DNA from: Metellina segmentata | Lineage: Eukaryota > Arthropoda > Arachnida > Araneae > Tetragnathidae | NCBI GenBank assembly: GCA_947359465.1 | Contig: OX375880.1 | Location: 16,004,120 to 16,068,119 of the forward strand | Length of the DNA stretch: 64,000 nucleotides | Reading direction: 5' to 3' | Shown: positions 31,627-41,121 of the stretch, one piece after another | How positions within the stretch are numbered: the first letter of the stretch is position 1 | Layout: every line of letters begins with the position of its first letter | Notes under the pieces: generated by a model | Database searches by the model: none | What the model saw: only the letters and a program-made list of their open reading frames with translations | What the model was told of the DNA's origin: nothing | Program-made: the position numbers and the translations under genes

Positions 31627-32820
31627 TTGACATTCAAGAACATTTTGTCACGCTATTATAACAACCAACTTCATTTCCAACAAAGCTACGTGGCCGCCAG
31701 CCAGACGGCAGGGGCGAAGCATCGTATTTATTACAACATCTGGACAATTTATTGTTTCTTCGTTGATCTGAGCGAGAAAACCTTTTCTAAAGCAATCCTT
31801 GGGATTGAAGTCGGTTGCTGTAACAATGTTTTTGGATGTCAAGAAGATGGGTTGTTTTGCAGTGTTATGGCAAAGTCTAAGCCAACCTATCTTCTTGAGA
31901 TCGAAGAACATTGTTACAACAACCGACTTCAATCCCAACACAGCTACGGGGTCGCCGGGCAAACAGCAGAAGTGAAGCACCGCATTCATCGCAATATCCG
32001 GGCGATATGTTGTTTCTTCGTTGATATATGCTAGTAAACCTTTCCTAAAGCAATCCTTTTGCCATTAAATTCCAAAGAAACCCATCTCTTTGACACCCAA
32101 GAACATTGTTATAGCAACCGACTTCAATCCCAATACAGCTACGGGGTCATCAGGCTAACATTAGGGGTGAAGCACCGCATTCATCGCAACAAACCGGGCA
32201 ATCTGTTGTTTCTTCGTTGATCTATGCAAATAAACCTTTCCTAAAACAATTCTTTCGCCATTATACTCCAAAGCAACCCATCCTCTTCATATCTAATAAC
32301 AATACAGGCATACAGCAACCTTCAATCCCAATACAGATACGGGGTCACCGGACTAACAGCAGGGGTGAAGTACCGCATTCATCGCAACAAACCGGGTAAT
32401 CTGTTGTTTCTTCATTGATCTATGCAAATAAACATTTCCTAAAGCAATCCTTTTGCCATTATACTCCACAAAAACCCATCCTCTTGATATCTATTAACAT
32501 TATAGGAATACAACAGCCTTCAACCAGTACAGATACGGGGTCACCGGACTAACAGCAGGGGTGAAGCATCGCATTCATTGCAACAAACCGGGCAATCTGT
32601 TGTTTCTTTGTTGATCTATGCAAATAAACCTTTCTTAAAGCAATCCTTTTGCTATTAAATTCCAAAGCAACCTATCTTCTCGACACCCAAAAACATTGTT
32701 ATAGCAACCGACTTCAATCCCAAAACAGCTACGGGGTCACCAGGCTAACAGCAAGGGTACAGCACCGCATTCATCGCAACAACCCGATGGACAATCTATT
32801 GTTTCTTCGTCGGAAAATCA
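31627..32820. repeat. 195-bp satellite, about six units, one inverted segment
   Basis: The block cagctacggggtcaccagg-like recurs at about 31945, 32143, 32337, 32532 and 32727, a period near 195 bp, with gttgtttcttcgttgatcta and cctttcctaaagcaatcctt between. At 31800-31936 an inverted stretch gives two 55-bp arms. The 135- and 113-codon frames here are translated repeat. Confidence 0.85.
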
Positions 32821-33356
32821 ATCTCTGAAACATTGGCAATCAAATATTTACAAGAAAACCGGTTCTCCACGCTATACCTATTACTTGATGATTACATACA
32901 AAACGAACCTCCAAAACAACCGAAATACACGCAACAAAAAACCCGCCCTCACGCGTTTCCAGATGTCCGATCAAACACATCGCAACAAAGGCCCTCTTCC
33001 CAGAAGTCATATGTATGGTAATTTTCTCAAACAGGGCGTGACGGGATTAAAAAAATGGAAGTGTCGCGCAGAAAAAGCCAACAAAGGGGGACTCGATGCG
33101 GGATTGCATTAATTATAGGCGGCCCTTTGTCTCCCGACCGACCCACGAGACCTTTGACCCGCGAATCGGAATCGCCGTTGCGGCCTCAGCCACTCGGGTG
33201 GCTGATTCAGAGTCGGGGGAGGGGTCACGGGGGCCGTTGTGGGGGTGGGGGAGCAGATAATTTCCCTATTAGTCATAGTGGCTCTCCCCGTGATCTTTCG
33301 GCCGCTACCCATGATGTTTCCAGTTGGGGATTCGAAACGTGTCAATGCTGTAGCTG
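32821..33356. other. Unassigned; GC-rich 3' part
   Basis: 33110-33330 is GC-rich with runs of G. No gene recognised. Confidence 0.4.
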
Positions 33357-33836
33357 AGGAAAGTTTTCTTGGTGGGTTTTGTGACGTAATATGAGGAAAG
33401 TTTTCTTGGTAGGTTTTGTGACGTAATATGAGGAAAGTTTTCTTGGTGGGTTTTGTGACGTAATATGAGGAAAGTTTTCTTGGTGGGTTTTGTGACGTAA
33501 TTTGAGGAAAATTTTCTTGGTGGGTTTTGTGACGTAATTTGATGCAAATTTTCTTGGTAGGTTTTGTGACGTAATGTGATGCAAATTTTCTTGGTGGGTT
33601 TTGTGACGTAATTTGAGGAAAGTTTTCTTGGTGGGTTTTGTGACGTAATATGAGGAAAGTTTTCTTGGTGGGTTTTGTGACGTAATTTGAGGAAAGTTTT
33701 CTTGGTGGGTTTTGTGACTTAATATGAGGAAAGTTTTCTTGGTGGGTTTTGTGACGTAATTTGAGGAAAGTTTTCTTGGTGGGTTTTGTGACGTAATTTG
33801 AGGAAAGTTTTCTTGGTGGGTTTTGTGACGTAATAG
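33357..33836 (-). repeat. 37-bp minisatellite, 13 units
   Basis: Unit aggaaagttttcttggtggg followed by ttttgtgacgtaatatg, 37 bp, with very few changes. Since 37 is not a multiple of 3 and no unit frame has a stop on the minus strand, overlapping frames of 256, 167 and 80 codons stay open there. They are a repeat artefact. Confidence 0.92.
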
Positions 33837-34226
33837 CGGGGTCATCGTGGTACAGTGGGAATGCCCACTGCGTTAGCAACCTGAGAGTTGTAGATCCTAG
33901 TCTAGAGAAATCAGGAATTGAATCCTTCGAAACTATGCTTTTCTGAGGAAAAGACCAATCCAGTCTTTCTAATCGTCATGGCTTATATGTATCATCGTGG
34001 TACAGTGGGAACGTACTGGTGCACGTTAAATCTATCGTGTCCGAAAATCCTCACGTCGGGTTGGTGTTGAAGTTAGGAGAGTGGGATGCCAGCTCGTGTA
34101 TCGCCTCGTCATCTGACCGTGGTTAAAAATTACGTGGTGTTGCCTTTCCCTTAGGGAATTGATCCCGGACCGTCGTTAAAAGCCCGTTGTGTTGCTGTAG
34201 TAAGACGTTAATTAAAAATTACCAAA
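33837..34226 (+). repeat. SINE with a third type of tRNA-like head
   Basis: Head tcatcgtggtacagtgggaa ... ttagcaacctgagagttgta (B-box-like ttgtagatcc) differs from S1 and S2. The atcgtggtacagtgggaa part is repeated at 33993, where it joins gtactggtgcacgttaaatc and the shared body and tail. So a head is duplicated around about 110 bp of other sequence. Confidence 0.65.
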
Positions 34227-35030
34227 TTGTCACGTTAAAGCAAATTTAATCTCCTCGGGTGTAAATGTTACCACACAAATTGCTTTTTATCCCAGATTTC
34301 ATCAAAGATTCTTTGGCCCACTGCTCTCTCAGCCTATAATTCAAATTTATATATATAGCGACTCCTTTCTACAAATAAATAACATAAATAATTTGAATAA
34401 TTTCATATTTGAATTATAAACACATTCCAACCTCTGTTTGGTTCACATTCATGTATCACTTCTTTCTAGTTTTGATCTCTCTGACCAATAGAATCGTTCC
34501 TCGGATTCCCTCAACTTATAGATGTGGTCATTATGTGTGTTGTGCAATGAAAGCATACAGTATGTACATTACTCTGAAATCTAGTAACTTATCTAATTTA
34601 ATGATCCAGATGGGTTTGGGTGCTCAAACTCCTGCACCACTATTGAGTTGTTTTTCTTACTGCATGAAGTTAAAACTACGTTATGTTGTACGTCTTGTGT
34701 CTGGCACATCATGGCCAAATATGGCCCTTGCGCCATAATACCCCAAAACCAACCGTCAAAAGTTAGTTCCGCCTCCGAGAGCGGGACAGCAGCTCAGTTG
34801 GTCATCCCTCCCAATTGTGCTGGCCACGACCGGAGGTGCTCAGCTTTGAGTGATTCAGATGGGTTTGAATGCTGAAACTCCTGCACCGCTATTGAGTTGT
34901 TTTTCTTACTGCAAGGAATTAAAAGTCATGGAACGAATAAGAGCAGTTTGTTGAACTTAGACGGAATTTAACCTTTTTGACAACGGCTATAGATATAACA
35001 AGTGCAATTCTTATAACTTCCAAGGTACAA
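34227..35030. other. Unassigned with a 70-bp direct repeat
   Basis: gatccagatgggtttgggtg through ttttcttactgcatgaag (34602-34672) recurs at 34852-34922, about 250 bp apart. Motif catggccaaatatggccc occurs near 34709. No gene recognised. Confidence 0.5.
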
Positions 35031-35860
35031 CTGGCTGTAACGGTCGTAATCTAAATTCTTTCTTGGCGCGATTCTAATTAGATTCAAGGTACAACTGATG
35101 TACTGTGGCCGTAGTCTAAATTCTTTCTTAGCGCGATTCTTATAACTTTCAAGGTACAACTGATGTACTGTCCGTTGTTTAAATTCTTTCTTGGCGCTAT
35201 TCTTATAACTTTCAATGTACGACTGATGTACTTACCGTTGTCTAAATTCTTTCTTGGCACTATTATTGTAACTTTCAAGGTAGAACTGATCTACTGTCCG
35301 TTGTCTAAATTCTGTCTTGAAGCGATTTTTATAACATTCATGGTACAACTTATGTACTGTCCGTTGTCTAAATTCTTTCTTGGGGCGATTCTTATAACTT
35401 TCAAGGTACAACTGATGTACTGTCTGTTGTCTAAATTCTGTCTTGGCACCATTATTGTAACTTTCAAGGTAGAACTGATCTACTGTCCGTTGTCTAAATT
35501 CTGTCTTGGCGCGATTATTATAACGTTCATGGTAAAACTTATGTACTGTCCGTTGTCTAAATTCTTTCTTGGGTGCGATTCTTATAACTTTCAAGGTACA
35601 ACTGATGTACAGGCCTTTGTCTAATTTCTTTCTTGGGGCGATTCTTATAACTTTCAAGGTACAACTGATGTACTGTCCGTTGTCTAAATTCTGTATTGGC
35701 GCGATTCTTGTAACGTTCATGGTACAACTTATGTACTGTCCGTTGTCTAAATTCTTTCTTGGGGCGATTCTTATTACTTTCAAGGTACAACTGATGTACA
35801 GGCTGTTGTCTAAATACGTTCTTGAAGCTATCATGGTACGACTGCTGTAAAGGTCGTAAT
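35031..35860. repeat. 63-bp minisatellite, about 13 units
   Basis: Unit of 63 bp: ttctttcttggggcgattct, tataactttcaaggtacaac, tgatgtactgtccgttgtct, aaa. Because 63 is 21 codons, frames on both strands stay open in register (153 and 200 codons) and show a 21-residue periodicity. Edges are more diverged. Confidence 0.9.
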
Positions 35861-36477
35861 CTAAAGGTTAAAGAGTAAAACCTGTTGCGTTTTTGCGATG
35901 TAATGAAGGTTTCGGTCGATTCTCGTGCTCAAATTTGACGAGTGAATTGGCATAGCTTGGCCAAGTATGCCACAAAATCCAAGACCAACCAATTCGCATT
36001 CCGTGCCAGAAACGCCAAACCGTTTAATTGCTTGCGGTGGCTTCATCCTGATACGCTTTCACTTCACTTGGAATCCACGGGAGTTGGGGGTGTCGGAATA
36101 ACACACACGACAGAAAGTCTGACATTGTAGAGGGGGGGGGGGGTGTTGGGGGGGGTGTTCCGTCAGGCGTCCAGCTGTTACAGAGGAGGGTGATGGTGGA
36201 GGGAAATGTCTTGATGAAAGCGGACAAGATAAGGGGTGTGGGTGGAGAGAGAGTGGCTGAATGGACAGGGATCAAGCCTCGCACAATGGACGAGATGCCA
36301 TCGATTGGGCTTGTGTCGAGAAGAAAGTGTACAACTAAACTCTGCGAGAGATCCCAAGCTGTGGGATAATCGAACGGGAAGAGAGAGTGAATTTCTATAA
36401 GGGACACTTATTAAAGTACCGCGTTTGATAATCGAATTTCGATAATCGATTGTTTCGAGCATTCGAACGATCTGCGT
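35861..36477. other. Unassigned with G-run
   Basis: 36131-36158 has long G runs. The open frames on the minus strand are proline/serine-rich by composition. No gene recognised. Confidence 0.4.
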
Positions 36478-36610
36478 ACCCATTAGAATATGGGGTGACC
36501 ACGTTGGTGGAGTGCAACCGGACGGTCGTAGGTTCGAAACTCGATGCAGACGAAGACTTCTGTATGTGGAAGCTGGTGCAGTTTAATACTCGTAACCTCA
36601 AAATAAGGTA
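36478..36610 (+). repeat. SINE S2-like head fragment
   Basis: tgcaaccggacggtcgtagg then ttcgaaactcgatgc (B-box-like), followed by agctggtgcagtttaatact. The body is lost. Confidence 0.55.
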
Positions 36611-36617
36611 ATATTAA

Positions 36618-36692
36618 TTAACATCATACTAGAGAGGCACAACGGGCTATTGACGACGGTCCGGGATCAATTCCCTAAGGGAAAGATCTGAG
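36618..36692 (-). repeat. SINE S1 tail fragment
   Basis: ttaacatcatactagagagg and ggctattgacgacggtccgg are the inverted S1 3' end. Confidence 0.7.
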
Positions 36693-36982
36693 ATTTAACC
36701 TCAAATGTTCTCATGTGGGCGTAGCATGGAGAGTGGGGTGTAAGCTCAGGTGTTGATTTCGTCGTTCGAAATGGCAAGGGGTTGTCGTACGATGTAAATT
36801 CAATTACCTTCCTACCGAATTTATCTGTTTTCTTTCGAGATGGATTTAGGATCGTCACCAATAGCCCTTTGTATTGTTCCAACGCGATGTTGATTTAGCT
36901 ACCTACCTTTCTGTTCTTAACTTCGACGGTCGTCAATATCCCGTTTAGCTCCAGTACGACGTTAATTAAAATACATTCTTGT
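36693..36982 (+). repeat. SINE S2 body and tail fragments
   Basis: acctcaaatgttctcatgtg, agagtggggtgtaagctcag and, after a 50-bp unrelated stretch, gatcgtcaccaatagccc and ctacctacc. A second partial tail follows at 36922-36982. Confidence 0.6.
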
Positions 36983-37029
36983 CTAACTTCGACGTTTGTC
37001 TATAGACCAACATACAAAACAACGTCGTT

Positions 37030-38335
37030 TGCGAACGTTTTGTAGCGTACGTTTTGTAGAGGCGGCTGGCGCAACTTAAAACTGTGGTGGCCGAAAGTCC
37101 TCAAATTGGGTTGGTGTGTAAGTTTGGAGAGCGGTGTGCCAGCTCAGATGTCGCCTGGTCCTCTGACTGTGGTTCAAAATGACGTGGTGTTGTCCTTTGA
37201 TTTTTCCGCCGACCTACCGGTATAGTGATTAAGGTGTTAGCTGCTAGATCGGAAAGTTCCTGGTTCGAATCCGGGTCCGGGAGTGGATATTTGTAAGCGT
37301 ATGGTGCAGAGGCGGCTGGTGCACCTTAAATCTATCGTGGCTAAAAGTTCTCACATTGGTTTGGTGTGGAAGTTTGGAGAGTGGGGTGCCAGCTCAGGTG
37401 TTGCTTCGTCCTCTGACTGTGGTTCAAAATGACGTGGTGTTGTCCTTTGATTTTTCCGCCGACCAACCGGCATAGTGGTTAAGGTGTTAGCTGCTAGATC
37501 GGAAGGTTCCTGGTTCGAATCTGGGTCCGGGAATGGATATTTGTAAGCGTATGGTGCAGAGGCGGCTGGTGCACCTTAAAACTATCGTGTCTAAAAGTTC
37601 TCACGTTGGGTTGGTGTGGAAGTTTGGAGAGTGGGGTGCCAGCTCAGGTGTTGCTTCGTCATCTGACCGTGGTCCAAATTTACGAGGTGTTGTTCTCGGA
37701 TCTTTCACTTAAGGGATTGATCCCGGACCGTCGTCAATGGCCCGTCGTGTTTCTCTAGTACGACGTTAATTAAAAGATTAAAAATTACCACTTCAACGTC
37801 TTTCAACTCTAGTTCGACCTGGTGGCCTAAAGTGTTAGCCTTTAGATCGGTAGATTCCATTTCCGAATCCGGGTCAGTGCATGGATGTATGTAAGCGTAT
37901 GGTATAGAGGCGGCTGGCACACCTTAAATCTGTCTTGGCCGAAAGTCCTCAAATTGGGTTGATGTGGATGTTTGGAGAGTGGGGTACCAGCTCAGATGTT
38001 AGCTCGTCATCTGACCGTGGTTCAAATTTACGACATGTTGTCCTCGGATCTTTCCATAAAGTGATTGATCCCGGAACGTCGTCAATACCCCGTTGTGTTG
38101 GTCTTGTACGACGTTAATTAAACATTACCAAATTATTATCAACTGAAGTTTAATTGAGGATTGAGGGACTGATCCCGGACCGTCGTCAATACCCCGTTGT
38201 GTTGCTCTAGTACGACGTTAACTAAAATTATCAAATTATCAAATTAACTTGAGGATTGATCCCGTACAGTCGTCAATAGCCCGTTGTGTTGCACCAGTAC
38301 GACGTTAATTTAAATACCTACCTACCGCAACTGAA
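37030..38335 (+). repeat. Cluster of six SINE S1 copies and tails
   Basis: Same-strand array: body only (37040-37215), two copies starting gccgacctaccggtatagtg (37218) and gccgaccaaccggcatagtg (37459), a diverged copy (about 37805-38131), then two tails (38160-38245, 38250-38335). The first two units end at the same internal point (ttgtcctttgatttttcc) before the next head. This indicates unequal duplication of about 240 bp and not independent insertion. Confidence 0.85.
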
Positions 38336-39772
38336 GTTTCAAACAAAACTTGATTGGATGTTTGACCGTGTCATTCTAGAGACACGATTTGGGGAATTTG
38401 CGATTTTGGCCCTCGTGCAAGCGATACAAAAAATAAACACGCCACTTTGAGCAAACACCTTTTTTCAGCCACCCCTAAGGTTAAACAGCGAAGCAAATCA
38501 GTCATCGAGAGGCTACATCGCACAATCCCAATCCCCAGCTTCGATCGCTCCAAACTTCGGAGCTGTCCACGAACCCAACTAAAAAAAATCGTTTGCGGGC
38601 TCAATCTTCGCAGACGACATCCCCCCGAATGGCATCGCGTGTGAACCGCTAGATTAACCCTCCGCCAGATCGATGGCTATCGCGGCCTTCCCCCAGCTGT
38701 TTGACAACTTATTGGAATAACTGATAAAGCGCTTTAATTGCGTTTTCGCTCCGCACAGGTAATTATCGGCCCGCAGATGACCCCTCCGCCATCGCCTGCA
38801 ATCGCGTGATCGTCTGCGGCCAGCTGCTCTTGGGGGATGACCGCCAAGACTGTGGAACAAGAATTGCGAAATTGGAATCGAGAACTTACTTCCGATGCTC
38901 GAAAGGAAATGGGAATTTGTAAAAGGGAATCCGTGTATCTTTGGAGGGTGGATGGGGAATCGGGGGGGGGGGTGATCACTTGGGGTGTCGAGATAAGATT
39001 TGTGTGTCGTGGGAGTATTTTCGTCGGCTTTATCTGGATCCTGAGGAGTTAATGGTGTGGATTGGACATATTCGGAATTGAATGTGTTTCAAATACCCTT
39101 TTCGATTGGCATTTGCAAAATGAGGAATTAATTTAAACTAGTAGGCCCTCGCATGGAGCGTCAACGATAGTTTCTACATTTTTCTGTTCATGGCGATGGC
39201 ACATCTGATGTATTTAAATCCATTTATAATGAGCTTTAAGTACCTACATTCGCACCCGGGAGCGGAAATTGCTTAAAACTGTGATTTCGCAGACTAAACA
39301 AAGTCTTTGCATAAGCATTTTTTCATTATTTTATCAAAATTTTGGTCAATTTTTTTTCAATTATAAGTTACAATGTTCTTTAGTGCAAAGCCTGCTTGTT
39401 TTTTTTTTCTTCTGTAGCTACGGAACAACTTACCTACACGGCCCAAATTAGCACAAACTCTTTATAAATAACACATCTTCTATGTCAATGACAAAATATT
39501 TAAGGGGGTTGTGACTCAAAATATGAAAAAAAATACAATTTTTTTTTATTATCTAAAAAAAATAATATAGATATTTCTGAATGAAATTATACCTAAATAT
39601 TTTTCTACCATCCAAAAACCGGAAATATTGAACTTTTTATAAACATGACAGCTGCAAATCAAACGAGCCTTCATAATTTTAAACGCTCTTTTTCTCCTTT
39701 TGTGGTAAATGGGATTTGAATAGTGAAAATTAATATAACTTAAAAACTACTTGTTATAAATGAACGCAATTT

Positions 39773-39777
<5 letters not shown>
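38336..39777. other. Unassigned; GC-richer 5' half, AT-rich 3' half
   Basis: 38380-38860 is of higher complexity and GC than its surroundings, with no repeat relative in the window. Frames up to 81 codons overlap on both strands without a domain. It may be single-copy host DNA. 39060-39777 is AT-rich. Confidence 0.4.

Positions 39778-39840
<63 letters not shown>
39778..39840. repeat. (AT)n microsatellite
   Basis: About 60 bp of uninterrupted AT dinucleotides abutting the left arm of the foldback element. Confidence 0.97.
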
Positions 39841-39842
<2 letters not shown>

Positions 39843-40453
39843 CTAAAACAAGAGAAAATTCAAATAATAAAAACCAAAAGAAATTTATTGAAAACGAAAG
39901 TGTTGGTGGATCAGGGCGTCATCAGGGAGGAGCCTGACCCAAACAACACAAAATGGTTACAAATTTTTCAAAAAAATTTTCAATATATTATTTTCTATAA
40001 AACTCACTTGTCACGAATAAATCCTTGAAGAAAAGTAATAGAGTAAGAAAAAAAGGGGATTTATTATTATCAACAAAACTTCTCCACCGATGTCTTTCTA
40101 TTTCGTGATTTCCTCTGAGTCGTTGGTGTTGGCGTTTTGTTGAATTAAGTGGGTAGCGGCATTTGATGCGATCTTCTAGCTTAATGTTGCTGGTCTCCCG
40201 ACTGCTGCTGCTGGTTTGATTAAAATTTTTTTTATTTCAATCTTTTGTTTTGTATATTCTATTTAATGGTGTTTGGGGGAGTATATGAGCAATTTCTTAG
40301 CATTTTGCGGCTCATTTTCGTAGAAAACACCATTTTGTGTTGTTTGGGTCAGGCTCCTCCCTGATGACGCCCTGATCCACCAACACTTTCGTTTTCAATA
40401 AATTCCTTTTGGTTTTTATAATTTGAATTTTCTCTTGTTTTTAGAAAAATATA
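39835..40453. mobile_element. Foldback/TIR element with ~120-bp inverted arms
   Basis: Left arm 39835-39956 and right arm 40330-40453 are nearly perfect inverted copies, including gtgttggtggatcagggcgt and gaggagcctgacccaaacaa. The 373-bp centre has no coding sequence. The left arm begins within the AT repeat, so a TA or AT-rich target is likely but cannot be read. Looks like a nonautonomous DNA transposon. Confidence 0.85.
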
Positions 40454-40763
40454 TTCCTTACCGTGCTATGTCTTCAGCTTTCAGCGCGCTTGCATGGTTA
40501 GTTTTAACTTTTCTTCTAACTTTCGTTTTCTGGTTAAACACATATGCTTTTTATTTTGATCTTTCATTAAATTACGTATTTGAATGATATTTGTATATAT
40601 ATATATTCCAAAGAATGAATTCGGAATTGATGCCTACATCAATTCCGAAGCACAATTTCCGATAGTCACAAGCAAATTAAGCCTTAATCTCTGGAGCGCT
40701 CCTGTCATCTCGAAGCCATATTTGAAGAAAAAGTAATTGCTACCTTATACCAAACATTTCTAG

Positions 40764-41060
40764 ATCGGAAGGTTCCTGGTTCGAATCCGGGTACGGGCAT
40801 GGATGTTTGTAAGCGTATGGTGTAGAGGCGGCTGGTGCACCTTAAATCTGTCGTGGCCGAAAGTCCTCACGTTGGGTTGGCGTGGAAGTTTGGAGAGTGG
40901 GGTGCCAGCTCAGGTGTTGCTTCGTCATCTGACCGTGGTTCAAAATTACGAGGTGTTGTCCTCGGATCTTTCCCTCAAGGGACTGATCCCGGACCGTCGT
41001 CAATGGCCCGTTGTGTTGCTCTGGTACGACGTTAACTAAAATTACCATTACCATTACCAA
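40764..41060 (+). repeat. SINE S1, 5'-truncated, in satellite
   Basis: Starts tagatcggaaggttcctggt, keeps the B box and full body, and ends attaccattaccattacc. Flanks accaaacatttct occur on both sides (about 40748 and 41056), a target duplication of about 13 bp inside the 268-bp satellite. Confidence 0.9.
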
Positions 41061-41062
41061 AC

Positions 41063-41065
<3 letters not shown>

Positions 41066-41116
<51 letters not shown>
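41066..41116. repeat. (CT)n microsatellite
   Basis: About 50 bp of CT dinucleotides just after the target duplication of the SINE at 40764. It translates as an RE-repeat on the minus strand, which is not a protein. Confidence 0.97.

Positions 41117-41121
<5 letters not shown>

Noticed and set aside
33357..33836. CRISPR-like array
   Set aside because: Units are contiguous with no unique spacers, in a eukaryotic context.
33109..33879. 256-codon protein with a repeating TKPTKKTF-like motif
   Set aside because: It is a translation of the 37-bp minisatellite; the other frames are equally open.
35163..35834. Long repeat proteins on both strands
   Set aside because: Translation of the 63-bp minisatellite; both strands are open because of the 21-codon period.
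36133..36158. G-quadruplex-forming regulatory site
   Set aside because: A simple G homopolymer-rich run with no promoter or gene nearby; also a likely spot for sequencing error.
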